From Trichocoleus desertorum NBK24 (GTDB lineage Bacteria > Cyanobacteriota > Cyanobacteriia > FACHB-46): a stretch of 64,000 nucleotides of DNA. The notes beneath the pieces were generated by a model that had not been told where the DNA came from, made no database searches, and was given only the letters and a program-made list of their open reading frames with translations. Location of the stretch: the NCBI RefSeq assembly GCF_030409055.1, contig NZ_CP116619.1:1149628-1213627 (forward strand), read 5' to 3'. Positions 16,702 through 25,368 of the stretch are shown here, piece by piece. Within the stretch, counting starts at the first letter, position 1. Each line of letters opens with the position of its first letter. The position numbers were made by a program, and so were the translations under genes.

Positions 16702-18137
16702 GTAATTGCTCAACCCAGTAGCCAATCTGTCTGCTGTGAGGTAAGGGCACGGGAAATGGCATCAAAGGCAGCAATGCCCTGACGCTTCGCAGTGTTGACA
16801 AGCGATCGCACCTGAGCGAATAGCTCCGCTCCCCAGTCCGAGCGGAATCCGTTCGTCACCTTGCGAAAGACGACGCTCCAGCGCAACGCCTGCTCACTGG
16901 CATTATTGGTTGACGGAATTGTCTCATCCGTCAAAAACAGCAACAGATGAGCCCGAATCTTCTGATAGCGTTTGAGCAACCGCTGTCCCTCGAGCGATTT
17001 GGGTTGCAGATTCAAGATCTCCCGCAGTAAGCCGCGAAATCGAGAGCAATACTGCTGAACGGTTGAGGCAGCCAGGGTGTGTCGTCGCCGTTGCAGGGCA
17101 ATGGCTTTGAGGAGCAGCCATTTCATCCGGGGCGCAAACAACTCATCACCCGCATCCATGGCATACTGACAATCGCGCAGTTGATGGGCTAGACACACTT
17201 GCCAGTCGTGCGCCGGATGGGCGGCCTGGGCACTGAATAAATCAGACACCCAAACCTGTGGTTGATGCCCCGCCATCACGGTATCAATGACCGTTTTGCC
17301 ACGACTGGGACGAATCACGTGCAAACACACCTGGTCGTTCTGAAACACCCATTCCCACTGGTTGGTCCCCTTCACTCGTGCCCCCGTCTCATCACTGCCG
17401 ACGAGACGAGCACTGCGTAAACGTTCGACAATCTTGGCCACCGGGTTTTCTAGCTGAGAGCGCACCCGTTGCAGGAGATTGGCAATCGCTCCTTCGGACA
17501 GGCTGAGACCGTAAAGCTCACTCATCAGCTGGCTCAGCCGTTGATAGCTGATGGCATGGCTGTAACGGAGATAGGTCACTAAACTCACGACACTGGTGCC
17601 AAAGGGAGACCCTGGCTCCAAACCGACTGGAACAGGCGCTTCATACGCCTGCTGACAACACTGGCAAGTCCCGCCGTAACGTTCAACCCGGGTGATGTGA
17701 GGAGTCATCGGCGGCAATTCAATGCGTTCGTAAGTCCCGCTCAAGCGTTGTGTTGATAGCTCCACTTCGACCCCACAGTGGGGACAACTCTTGGCTTGGG
17801 CAACGACGACTTGATCCGGTTGTTGGCTCAATTCTCGCCCACCGTTACGGTGACTTCCCGTTTCCTCACCATTGAGGGCAGGGGACTGAGCCCTCCTCTG
17901 ATTTGGCTTGAAGCCCTGAGAAGGAGGCAAACTTGAATTACGGGAGGTTTTCTTGACCCGTTTTTGCTTCAGCTTTTCGACCTCTGAGCGCAACGTTTGC
18001 AACTCCTGCCACAGCCCTTGAATCAGGGCATCCTTTTCTGCGTGACTCAGTCCAGCGAGAGGGGGCAGTTCCTTCATGGCAAAAGTTTATCATCTTCTAC
18101 CAAAGGCGTGCTTAGGTCAACCTAGTTGAGCAATTAC
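16702..18137 (-). mobile_element. Intact IS66-family insertion sequence, 1436 bp, single-gene form
   Basis: The ends carry perfect 13-bp inverted repeats GTAATTGCTCAAC (16702-16714) and GTTGAGCAATTAC (18125-18137), and an exact 8-bp direct repeat AATTTATC flanks the element, which is the duplication length made by IS66 elements. It encodes only the transposase; the small accessory genes (tnpA, tnpB) of classical IS66 members are absent. The transposase stop codon falls inside the left inverted repeat. The perfect repeats and uninterrupted frame suggest recent, possibly still possible, transposition. It inserted between the 3' end of the pentapeptide gene and the porin promoter, without breaking a gene. 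Confidence 0.93.
16710..18077 (-). CDS. IS66-family transposase
   Basis: The 455-residue DDE transposase has an N-terminal coiled coil (about 10-42), a basic linker with S-S-L-P-P-S, a four-cysteine zinc-binding region (C98, C101, C138, C141) and the catalytic core. The likely catalytic residues are D229 (G-S-D-E-T-G), D279 (V-S-D-L-F) and E395 in the N-N-A-S-E-Q-A-L-R-W block that marks this family. The length is somewhat below the 500 or more of classical IS66 TnpC, fitting the single-gene cyanobacterial form. Its TGA stop uses bases 16710-16712, inside the element's terminal repeat. The frame is intact. Confidence 0.93.
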   Translation of the reverse strand: MKELPPLAGLSHAEKDALIQGLWQELQTLRSEVEKLKQKRVKKTSRNSSLPPSQGFKPNQRRAQSPALNGEETGSHRNGGRELSQQPDQVVVAQAKSCPHCGVEVELSTQRLSGTYERIELPPMTPHITRVERYGGTCQCCQQAYEAPVPVGLEPGSPFGTSVVSLVTYLRYSHAISYQRLSQLMSELYGLSLSEGAIANLLQRVRSQLENPVAKIVERLRSARLVGSDETGARVKGTNQWEWVFQNDQVCLHVIRPSRGKTVIDTVMAGHQPQVWVSDLFSAQAAHPAHDWQVCLAHQLRDCQYAMDAGDELFAPRMKWLLLKAIALQRRRHTLAASTVQQYCSRFRGLLREILNLQPKSLEGQRLLKRYQKIRAHLLLFLTDETIPSTNNASEQALRWSVVFRKVTNGFRSDWGAELFAQVRSLVNTAKRQGIAAFDAISRALTSQQTDWLLG

Positions 18138-18145
18138 AATTTATC
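18138..18145. repeat. Right copy of 8-bp target-site duplication
   Basis: AATTTATC follows the right inverted repeat and matches 16694-16701 exactly. Confidence 0.9.
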
Positions 18146-18196
18146 AAGTTTAAGCTTAATTTTATCTAGTGGCTGAATAACTGAAGTGACTCAGGG

Positions 18197-19927
18197 CTAG
18201 AGCAAGGCGATCGCTAAGCGCACTGCTTCTCCCACAGAAGACAGCCGAGCGGATTCATCAGCTGTTTGCTCCCAATGCCTTAAGTGTTCTAGAAACGCTT
18301 TATTTTGCTGAGCCCGTTTAACAATGACTTGACTAATCAGCTTTTTTTGAATTTCTTCTGTAGAAATTCCTTGCTGCCTCAAGTAGTTTAATAAATGCTC
18401 GACACTGCCAACGAACTGATCGGGTGCTTGAGAGTGCAAAATGTGCTGGATCTGGCGCACTATTTCTTGATACAGACGCAAGCGCTTGTCTCTATCCGTT
18501 GCAGTTGTCGTAGGCGATCGCTGAGCTGGGGGTGGAGAAAAGACAGCAGCCTCTAAAGTACCCATCCGAGGCGAGATTTCTAATAATCCCAAAACTTCGG
18601 AACGGCGAGACAGCACCCGTGGCAGCAGTTCAGGGTAAAGTTGCAAGATTCGCTGAGCTAGGATTTTGCTGTTAACCGGGCGATCGCTGGTGAGTTTTAG
18701 TAGATATCCATTGTCCGACAGACCATAAGACTTAAGCGTTAAATGCACATCCAGGCACTCCATTTCTACTTGAGCCAAGGTAAAGACTAAAGTTTCCCAA
18801 TGAGGAGGTTCTTGCCAAACCACTTCGACCCCAGCATCATCGCCCTGATACTGCCGAGCTAGCTCTCCAGGTTCAAAGTCACGACCCTCAGGATAGCGTT
18901 CAGTTGGGCTTTTGGTGGTGTAATTAAACTGAGTGAACACATAACGGCACTCAACCTTAGACAAATCTGACTCTTCAAGATGCCAGTTATAGATGCAGCC
19001 CCCAGTGAGTTGGGCCCCATCTAAATTAGCCCGAATCAGATGGCTCTCTAATAAGTAGACATCGCTCAAGTCTGCTTCACTTAGGGTCGCTTCATTTAAG
19101 TAGGCTCCACTCAGATCCGCACGACGCAGATCCGCACCCCGTAAATTTGCTTCCGTCAAATCAGCTTGTAGGAGATAAACCTCCTGTAGGTTGGCCCGCA
19201 GCAGATAGGTTTTCTTGCAACTGGTTTTGAGCAGGTAAGCACCGCTGAGGTTGGCCCGACTCAGGTCAGCATTATTCAGCACAGCTTCACTCAAGTCAGC
19301 GCCAATCAGCGTGACGCGGTGCATATCCGCTTGGCTCAAATCTGCTTGACGTAAGCAAGCGCCACTCAGATTGGCTTCGATTAAATTCGTACCAACTAAC
19401 TTAGCTTCCCGCAGATTCGCTTCTTCGAGATGTGCTTCTCGGAGGTTGGCTTGGCTCAAGTTGGCACTAATTAAACTGGCCCGCCGCAGGTTGGCTTCCA
19501 TCAATTCGGCCCCCACGAACTGGGTGCCATTCAACTTAGCTTTTTCCAGATTGATTTGATCGAGCTTGGCTCGGCTCAGGTCAGCGCCACTCAAATCTCC
19601 TTCTGGCAAGGTTGCCCAATTCAGGTCAGCGTCTTGAAGTTGAGCCAGACGCAGGTCAGCTTTGGCTAGATTGGCTCCACTCAACACTGCGCCCACCAAG
19701 GTCGCGCTGCTTAAGGCAGTACTCCTGAGATCAGCTCGGCGCAAACAAGCCCCAGTCAAGGTAGCTCGGTTGAGCAAGGCCCAACTCAGGTTTGTACCCG
19801 TCAGATTTGCTCCGGTTAAATCTGCGTCTTGGAGATTAATGCCACTCAGCGTAGCCCCACTCAAGTCAACGTGGGCAAAGTCACGCTCTCCTTGTTGATA
19901 TCGAAGGATCAAGTCCTGTACTTGCAT
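18197..19927 (-). CDS. Pentapeptide-repeat protein with helical C-terminal region
   Basis: The 576-residue protein contains about sixty consecutive A-(D/N)-L-x-x pentapeptides (about residues 18-320), which fold into a right-handed quadrilateral beta helix. A C-terminal region of about 250 residues follows, with a mixed alpha/beta part (about 355-450) and a helical end (about 470-576, R-L-Y-Q-E-I-V-R-Q-I-Q-H-I-L). No signal peptide is seen, so it is probably cytoplasmic. Such repeats are very common in cyanobacteria and mostly of unknown function; some mimic DNA, others act as scaffolds. The C-terminal part is not one I can name. It lies 70 bases downstream of the next reverse-strand gene, so co-transcription is possible. 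Confidence 0.85.
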   Translation of the reverse strand: MQVQDLILRYQQGERDFAHVDLSGATLSGINLQDADLTGANLTGTNLSWALLNRATLTGACLRRADLRSTALSSATLVGAVLSGANLAKADLRLAQLQDADLNWATLPEGDLSGADLSRAKLDQINLEKAKLNGTQFVGAELMEANLRRASLISANLSQANLREAHLEEANLREAKLVGTNLIEANLSGACLRQADLSQADMHRVTLIGADLSEAVLNNADLSRANLSGAYLLKTSCKKTYLLRANLQEVYLLQADLTEANLRGADLRRADLSGAYLNEATLSEADLSDVYLLESHLIRANLDGAQLTGGCIYNWHLEESDLSKVECRYVFTQFNYTTKSPTERYPEGRDFEPGELARQYQGDDAGVEVVWQEPPHWETLVFTLAQVEMECLDVHLTLKSYGLSDNGYLLKLTSDRPVNSKILAQRILQLYPELLPRVLSRRSEVLGLLEISPRMGTLEAAVFSPPPAQRSPTTTATDRDKRLRLYQEIVRQIQHILHSQAPDQFVGSVEHLLNYLRQQGISTEEIQKKLISQVIVKRAQQNKAFLEHLRHWEQTADESARLSSVGEAVRLAIALL

Positions 19928-19997
19928 GTACTTGCGCCAACTTTCAATCCATCATGGCAGACTGGGAAGCAGACTAAAATCACCTGGGCATGTTTAG

Positions 19998-21503
19998 TTA
20001 GGGTAGCCATCGGGGATGGAGACCAGCCAGGGGCAGTTGTTCTGGTTGCATTTGGACTGGAGCCTCGGTGGTTCCTGGAGGAGTAACGGGTAATAACCAC
20101 AACCGACTTGTGGCGATCGCCTTCCCATCATTCGTGCGGAGAGCATTAGTCGCCGATCCGTCTTCCTTAGCAGCAATCGTTTGATCGAACAGAAAACCTA
20201 GGCCATCGGGGGACAAGTTCATTTTGATATCTCGTTGACCATCTGGTAAACGCAGTAAAGGCTTAGTCTCCGTAGTGCTTAAGTTAATTGCAACTAAAAA
20301 AGGGCGTTCTCGGTAGTCGTTACCTGGGATTAATTCTGTCAGTAGGCAATAGAGAACTTGCTTAGTCGGATCGAATTGAGCGCTCAAAATCGAGCCTTCC
20401 GTTTTCAGCACCTCTTTTTGCACGCCTTGGTTGGTCACCAAGAACAATGATTTCGTGTAGTTGGTATTGAACTTCACCATTGCCGCCGCCGAACCGTCTT
20501 GGGCAAAGCTAAGAACCATGCCAAATTTGGGTAAGAAATCTAAGGGGTCAGCTTGGGGCTGTAAGGGTAAGAGGGCGAGTCCTTGTCCTTGGGCAAAGGC
20601 CAAAGCACTACTATCGGGTGTAATTAAGAAATCGCCACCGGGTTGCGTTTGGATCGGTTGGGGAGTTGCCCCTTCTTTGAGGAGCCAGAGGCCAAAGTCT
20701 CCAGGGTTGCGTTGATTCACCCGTTGAACCACGATTGTTTGACCATCGGCTGAGAGGTCAAACTTGAGGTTTTGATACTCTTTGCTATCGAGAATGAGCT
20801 TGAGTTGACCCGCCTTTTCTGGCTCTGGCGTGGGTTGGTCGAGGGAGGCAAAGTGCAAGCCAGTCGTGACGGTATACAGTTTCTGGTCTAATACGCCCTG
20901 ACGATTTGCCTTCCGCTCAGTAGCCGCAAACAAAATCCGATCGCCTGTTGGGTAGGGCTTGAAGTCCATCACCATCAGATTCTTTGAGGTCAGAACTCGC
21001 TTTTGCTGCTGGGTCAGGTTGTAGAGAATCAGCCGTCCTTCCTCTTCTCCTTCTACGCCAATATAAGCAAAGGCGCGATCGCGGGTCCGGAACTGGCTGA
21101 GAAATGGCTGGATGACGGCTCGATCTTTACCTTCTGCGGTAAAACGGTCTTGAGCATCCTGTAATTGGATCTGGTACTTGGTGCCGTAAGGAGCTGGCAT
21201 CGTTAAGGTATAGGCCATCCGGCGACCCGCCCAACTAAATTTACCAGGTAGGGGAGGCTCTAGTCTCAGGTTCGTTTCTACACTAGCTTGGTCCATCGGA
21301 CGGCTAAAAGTGAAGATAAAAGCAGTATCCGCTGCCCCAATCTGCTTGTTTTCCCAGTTAAAGTCCCGGACTCTAGGAGCCGAATGATCGCCATTCCAAA
21401 GTAATAAGCTAATTAAGACTGCCAACACCAACATCAGCCCTATCGCCACGCGATCAAGGGGTTGGAAAAATGGCTTAGAGGGGGTGGGGTTCGCCTTCTG
21501 CAT
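19998..21503 (-). CDS. Membrane-anchored Ig-like / beta-propeller protein
   Basis: The 501-residue protein has one N-terminal transmembrane segment (about 21-41) and then an Ig-like domain of the Big_5 type (about 50-140; A-F-I-F-T-F-S-R-P-M-D near 62-72, Y-T-L-T-M-P-A-P-Y-G-T-K-Y near 98-110). The remainder is made of repeated strands with D-R-I-L-F-A-A-T, Q-T-I-V-V-Q-R-V, S-A-L-A-F-A-Q-G and D-G-L-G-F-L-F-D patterns resembling a WD40-like or TolB-like propeller. The bulk should face the periplasm or lumen. No catalytic residues are recognised. I cannot name a function. Confidence 0.7.
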   Translation of the reverse strand: MQKANPTPSKPFFQPLDRVAIGLMLVLAVLISLLLWNGDHSAPRVRDFNWENKQIGAADTAFIFTFSRPMDQASVETNLRLEPPLPGKFSWAGRRMAYTLTMPAPYGTKYQIQLQDAQDRFTAEGKDRAVIQPFLSQFRTRDRAFAYIGVEGEEEGRLILYNLTQQQKRVLTSKNLMVMDFKPYPTGDRILFAATERKANRQGVLDQKLYTVTTGLHFASLDQPTPEPEKAGQLKLILDSKEYQNLKFDLSADGQTIVVQRVNQRNPGDFGLWLLKEGATPQPIQTQPGGDFLITPDSSALAFAQGQGLALLPLQPQADPLDFLPKFGMVLSFAQDGSAAAMVKFNTNYTKSLFLVTNQGVQKEVLKTEGSILSAQFDPTKQVLYCLLTELIPGNDYRERPFLVAINLSTTETKPLLRLPDGQRDIKMNLSPDGLGFLFDQTIAAKEDGSATNALRTNDGKAIATSRLWLLPVTPPGTTEAPVQMQPEQLPLAGLHPRWLP

Positions 21504-21555
21504 AAAAGCTCGTTGCTAAAATGTAGCGATCGCGTCGATAACGGGGTAGTGATTC

Positions 21556-22140
21556 GTGGATTACACTTTAACACCCTTGGGAGCTGACATCTTTTTGGTG
21601 CGAGAGTTACTAGATGTCGCGTTATGCACCCACATTTTACAAGTCGTGAACTGCCATCAGTTTCAGGCAGCGGGAATTGAGGTAGCGACAGTAAACGCTG
21701 AAATTCGTAGCAATGATTTGTTATCTCTAGATAGCCCCGACTCGTTACTGCAATCCACCCATCAGCTGCTACTGACTCGGATCGCTGTGATTCAACAACT
21801 TCTACTGCAACATTACGATGTGGCGTTTCCCCATGCAGAAGCTTGCTCCATTTTGCGCTATCAACCGGGTCAGTATTACAAACGTCATATTGATAACTTG
21901 CTCCTGAGCGATCGCTTTGAAGAAGTAGCTCAAGGCGTTCCCACGCGCGATATCAGTATTGTTGGATATTTGAACGATGACTTTGAAGGCGGAGAAACCT
22001 TTTTCGATCGCCAAGACTTAAAAGTCAAGCCTGAAACTGGCAGTGTTTTAGTATTTCCGTCCTACTACACCCATCCTCACCAGTCATTGCCAGTGATTCA
22101 GGGTGAAAAATACTCCTTTACCACCTGGCTTTTTCACTAA
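21556..22140 (+). CDS. 2-oxoglutarate/Fe(II)-dependent dioxygenase (prolyl 4-hydroxylase type)
   Basis: The 194-residue protein starts at GTG and has the double-stranded beta-helix iron site: H111-x-D113 in Y-Y-K-R-H-I-D-N, a distal histidine at 173 or 175 (T-H-P-H-Q-S-L-P-V) and a basic 2-oxoglutarate ligand at K185 (G-E-K-Y-S-F-T-T-W). The length fits a single catalytic domain of the PF13640 type. The substrate is unknown. It diverges from the Ig-like membrane protein with only 52 bases between starts, so the promoters overlap, and it converges on the DUF1980 gene with 17 bases between stops. Confidence 0.88.
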   Translation: MDYTLTPLGADIFLVRELLDVALCTHILQVVNCHQFQAAGIEVATVNAEIRSNDLLSLDSPDSLLQSTHQLLLTRIAVIQQLLLQHYDVAFPHAEACSILRYQPGQYYKRHIDNLLLSDRFEEVAQGVPTRDISIVGYLNDDFEGGETFFDRQDLKVKPETGSVLVFPSYYTHPHQSLPVIQGEKYSFTTWLFH

Positions 22141-22157
22141 GCTTTAGGAATTGAGCT

Positions 22158-22964
22158 TTAGTAGTCGTAGGGATTCTTAGGTTCCGGGATTTGCTTAATA
22201 GATCTTGGTTGGATCGTTAATTGGCGTTTTCCAGCTAGCTCTGCTGTAATCATCTGCCCTTCGATTTCTAGCCAGGTATCCGGTGGATAATCCTTACGGC
22301 TTTCTTTCAACTTGACAGGCAAACCGACTGGATAAGCATCGGCAGCACAGCAGGTGATCACAAAGCGGGACAACAGAAAATATTGCTCTGGCAGATCCGG
22401 CGCATGAATGACAAAGCCTTGAACTTTGACCTTTTGGCCCGTGTAAGCATCCGGTTCGGGATAGACATTGAGCGTCCGCACCCACTCAATCAGCGATCGC
22501 GATTCTGAGTCACTGGAGGTCCGGAATGCCTGGGGATGCGCCCTAGTCATGGTGAGGCTATCTGTAACTCCCCGTTGCAGTGCGGTCTGACTAACAAAAG
22601 CGCGGGGGATGATCAGAAATCCCAAAATTGCAGTCACCAGCAGCAAGGTACTACTCCATCCCGGTGGAAAGAGCGAGAGATGCTGCACGCTCTGGACTGG
22701 AGCAGCTCCATTACGACGCGGAAACAACTGCGGTAATAGCGTCAGGGCTTTGCTGCCACCAATTAACAGTAAACTCACCCCACCTGCGATCGCGAGCCAA
22801 GTGTAGTTAGGGTGGATCAGCAGATTAAGTCTGCCAGTAATCCAGTACTTCAGCAGTAAAACGCCCCAAGCGGTAAGGGCAATTACATCCAACCAGGGCA
22901 ACCAGGAAATAGCCCATCGCTCACTTCTGCGGCGACGGCGGGCAGAAGAAGACTCAGCTGACAT
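22158..22964 (-). CDS. TIGR03943/DUF1980 family protein (YcgQ-like permease partner)
   Basis: The 268-residue protein has an arginine-rich start, four hydrophobic segments (about 20-45, 52-77, 100-120 as visible cores) and a soluble C-terminal half with R-F-V-I-T-C-C-A-A-D-A-Y-P-V-G, a cysteine-pair motif seen in this family. Members are regularly encoded next to PF03773 permeases, as here: its start overlaps the end of the permease gene by 11 bases. The pair is thought to act together in the membrane, substrate not established; metal-related roles have been suggested for some homologues. No metalloregulator site is visible upstream of the pair. Confidence 0.82.
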   Translation of the reverse strand: MSAESSSARRRRRSERWAISWLPWLDVIALTAWGVLLLKYWITGRLNLLIHPNYTWLAIAGGVSLLLIGGSKALTLLPQLFPRRNGAAPVQSVQHLSLFPPGWSSTLLLVTAILGFLIIPRAFVSQTALQRGVTDSLTMTRAHPQAFRTSSDSESRSLIEWVRTLNVYPEPDAYTGQKVKVQGFVIHAPDLPEQYFLLSRFVITCCAADAYPVGLPVKLKESRKDYPPDTWLEIEGQMITAELAGKRQLTIQPRSIKQIPEPKNPYDY

Positions 22965-23994
22965 GGAGGTTCAGGAAGAGGGTAGACAAAAAGGTTAACT
23001 GGGCTGCCAAAGCAAAGAGATAAATCACGGCTCTGGTCTTAAAAATGGACAGCATTAAGCCGACCCCTTTCAGGTCAATCATGGGGCCAAAGACCAGAAA
23101 AGCCAATAAAGAGCCACTGGTAAAAACAGAGGCAAACGAGAGAGCAAAAAACGCATCGACGGTCGAGCAAATGGACACGAGCGCTGCCAGCAGCATCATT
23201 GCCAAGATCGAAGTGATCGGGCCTTGGCCCAAACTCAAAACCAGTTCTCTGGGGACAAATGCTTGAATCAGAGCGGCGATCGCACTTCCTAGAATTAGCA
23301 CACCACCCAATTCCCGCAGTTCTTGCACCGTGTTTTCCAGCAACAAATACAAGCGATCGGGCAAAGGTTTGTTGAAAGTAGCAGCAGCGACCATTGATGC
23401 CTGAAGTTCAGTCGTGTCCATTCGCAGGGGTTGTCCCGTTTGGCCTAGCAGAAAGGTTCCAGATTGTAATAAAGGCGAGACTTCAGCCTGCCCCCTACTT
23501 CCTCGCTCCTCGCTCCTAGTTGGCATCGCTCTGGCTACAGTAGGTTGTAACAATGGCCTCAAGTCTGCTTGAGCACTAAAGACCCAGCCAATAATGGTGG
23601 CGATTACCAAAGACAATCCCACTCGCAGAAACACAATTTCGGGTTGGTCACGAAAAGCCACCCAGGTTGACCAAAACACAATGGGATTAATGGTCGGAGC
23701 TGCCAGCAGAAATCCGATCGCCACAGGAGGGGGAGCCCCCTGCATTAGAAGCCGTCGGGCTACCGGGACATTGCCGCATTCGCACACGGGAAACAAAAAC
23801 CCAACGCAGCTCCCTGCAAAAGCTCCCAACAAAGGATGCTTAGGCATGAGCTTGATCAGCTTGCGCTCATCCACAAAGAACAACAACAGGCCAGAGAACA
23901 CCACCCCCAAAATCAGGAAGGGAAATGCCTCAACTAACAAACTCAGAAACAGCGTAAAAGCACTGTTTAGTTGGTTTAAATCCATGCGCCTCAT
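22954..23994 (-). CDS. PF03773 permease (ArsP_1/DUF318 type)
   Basis: The 346-residue membrane protein has about eight hydrophobic segments in two halves separated by a hydrophilic loop (about 150-225). Its marker motifs are F-P-V-C-E-C-G-N-V-P-V-A-R-R-L near 67-81 and A-A-P-T-I-N-P-I-V near 97-105, conserved in this permease family; the C-x-C pair suggests metal or thiol chemistry. It is first in a two-gene unit, overlapping the DUF1980 gene. A second ATG three codons in is also possible as the start. Homologues are reported in arsenic efflux (ArsP) and elsewhere with unknown substrates; no ars genes are near. Confidence 0.85.
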   Translation of the reverse strand: MRRMDLNQLNSAFTLFLSLLVEAFPFLILGVVFSGLLLFFVDERKLIKLMPKHPLLGAFAGSCVGFLFPVCECGNVPVARRLLMQGAPPPVAIGFLLAAPTINPIVFWSTWVAFRDQPEIVFLRVGLSLVIATIIGWVFSAQADLRPLLQPTVARAMPTRSEERGSRGQAEVSPLLQSGTFLLGQTGQPLRMDTTELQASMVAAATFNKPLPDRLYLLLENTVQELRELGGVLILGSAIAALIQAFVPRELVLSLGQGPITSILAMMLLAALVSICSTVDAFFALSFASVFTSGSLLAFLVFGPMIDLKGVGLMLSIFKTRAVIYLFALAAQLTFLSTLFLNLHVS

Positions 23995-24816
23995 TCACTC
24001 CTCAGATTGAAGAGCGTGATCCCAGTCATTTTATCGGAATCGTTTATGCATTGGGCTGAATATCTCACGATCGGCAATTGCACAGTATCAGTAATTGCAC
24101 AGGTCGTAGAGGTGCATCGGGATAAAACGAAGCCTCAGGCGACCTACTCAGACAATTTGTTGATTGTCACATATCGATCGCTCCCTCTATATAAAGGTTC
24201 TAACCCAACAAAGCAGCTAAAGTTTCAGTTCCAATCTCCAAAGAGCAAATCAACCAACTTGTTGCTAGTGTCAAAACGCTCTTTCAAGCGACCCATCAAC
24301 TGGCACATCAATGTTGATTTGCTGGAAGTTTTTTGGCCCAGTTGCTTACTTTTAGAGGTTCCAGGGGAGGGCGATCGCCAATCGCTAGAGTAAAAGACAT
24401 TGAGCAAAAGCTAGTGCCTAAAACCCATGCTACGTAATGAGTCAACTCGGAGAAACGACTTTATACCTTGGGAAAGATTGTCAAAGTTTATGAAAAAAGG
24501 AAGGCTTATAAAAAGAGCGTGGTAGTAATAGAGTAGAGAAAATATCTACACGAATCGCCTCAGAGATAATACTTATTTTTCAGGGTGCATCTAAAGTTAC
24601 AAATTTAACTTGTTCTAGTTAAATCTTTATTCAACTGATCCGATTCAAGTAGCAGCTTTACTCACTCCCAAACTACCCTCTTACTGTTGCATCGTAACGG
24701 TAAAAACGCCTTTGTCAGAACCAATCAAGGAACTGACACAGTTTGCTCAGTACTCTTACGGAATTCCGCGTAAGTTAGTTGTAGAGCCAAGGTAGTGCAT
24801 CCCAAACCTAAATATA
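23995..24816. other. 822-bp region without a supported gene; possible decayed coding sequence
   Basis: No intact gene is supported. On the forward strand, three open stretches have protein-like composition but lack starts or change frame: one from ATG 24046 to about 24220, one about 24204-24305 ending at TGA, and one about 24623-24795 ending at TAG 24793-24795. Together they could be remnants of one or two degraded genes upstream of the 183-residue hypothetical gene. This is a weak, composition-based impression. Confidence 0.3.
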
Positions 24817-25368
24817 ATGTTTTCCTTCCTGAAGTCGCACCCTGAATTTTCTCAGCCCCTTGCACCTCCTACCAACAGACGCGATTTAGTCCGCGCCACT
24901 GCGGCTGAAGTCACACCTCTTAGATTGGGACCCACTCAACTTGATTTTGAAGATCTCATTGAATTTGAACGATTAGAAAATCAGTATTCTAGCTTAGGTA
25001 TCCAGTTTGTCGGCGCGATCGCCATTTGCCCTTCTAATCCAATCTTTTTTCCCAGTTCTGGCCGCTTAGTTTTGATGCCTTCCACGTTCCAACTTGGAAT
25101 TCGGGCACAATTTTGCCGCCCTGTAGCGATCGTGCAAGCCTTAGTTAGTGGCACTCGACCCGTCACTCTCACAGGGCTTGATAGTCAGGGTGTAGTTTTA
25201 GAGCGAGTCAGCATCGGCTCCTACCAATACGTATGGGCTAACGGTCAGGCTGAACTTGCACCCCTCCCCCAACAGCCCCTGGCATTACAAACACCAGGAA
25301 TCGCGAGCGTCATATTTGAGTCTGACGCTCCTTTCACCCTGGATAACTTCTTCTTCAGCCAGTTTTGA
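24817..25368 (+). CDS. Hypothetical beta-rich protein, 183 aa
   Basis: I do not recognise a named family. The protein has no signal peptide; from residue 45 it shows alternating strands with I-E-F-E-R-L, G-I-Q-F-V-G-A, R-L-V-L-M-P, I-V-Q-A-L-V-S-G-T and a close of S-V-I-F-E-S-D-A-P-F-T-L-D-N-F-F-F, a pattern I associate with carbohydrate-binding or PEP-CTERM-linked beta-sandwich proteins of cyanobacteria, here without sorting signals. Its end overlaps the end of the convergent histidine kinase gene by 14 bases (25355-25368), so the two messages can pair at their 3' ends. Confidence 0.6.
   Translation: MFSFLKSHPEFSQPLAPPTNRRDLVRATAAEVTPLRLGPTQLDFEDLIEFERLENQYSSLGIQFVGAIAICPSNPIFFPSSGRLVLMPSTFQLGIRAQFCRPVAIVQALVSGTRPVTLTGLDSQGVVLERVSIGSYQYVWANGQAELAPLPQQPLALQTPGIASVIFESDAPFTLDNFFFSQF

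Noticed and set aside
19371-19898. Forward frames rich in Ala/Lys/Arg opposite the pentapeptide gene
   Set aside because: They are the regular antisense translation of the A-D-L-x-x repeat.
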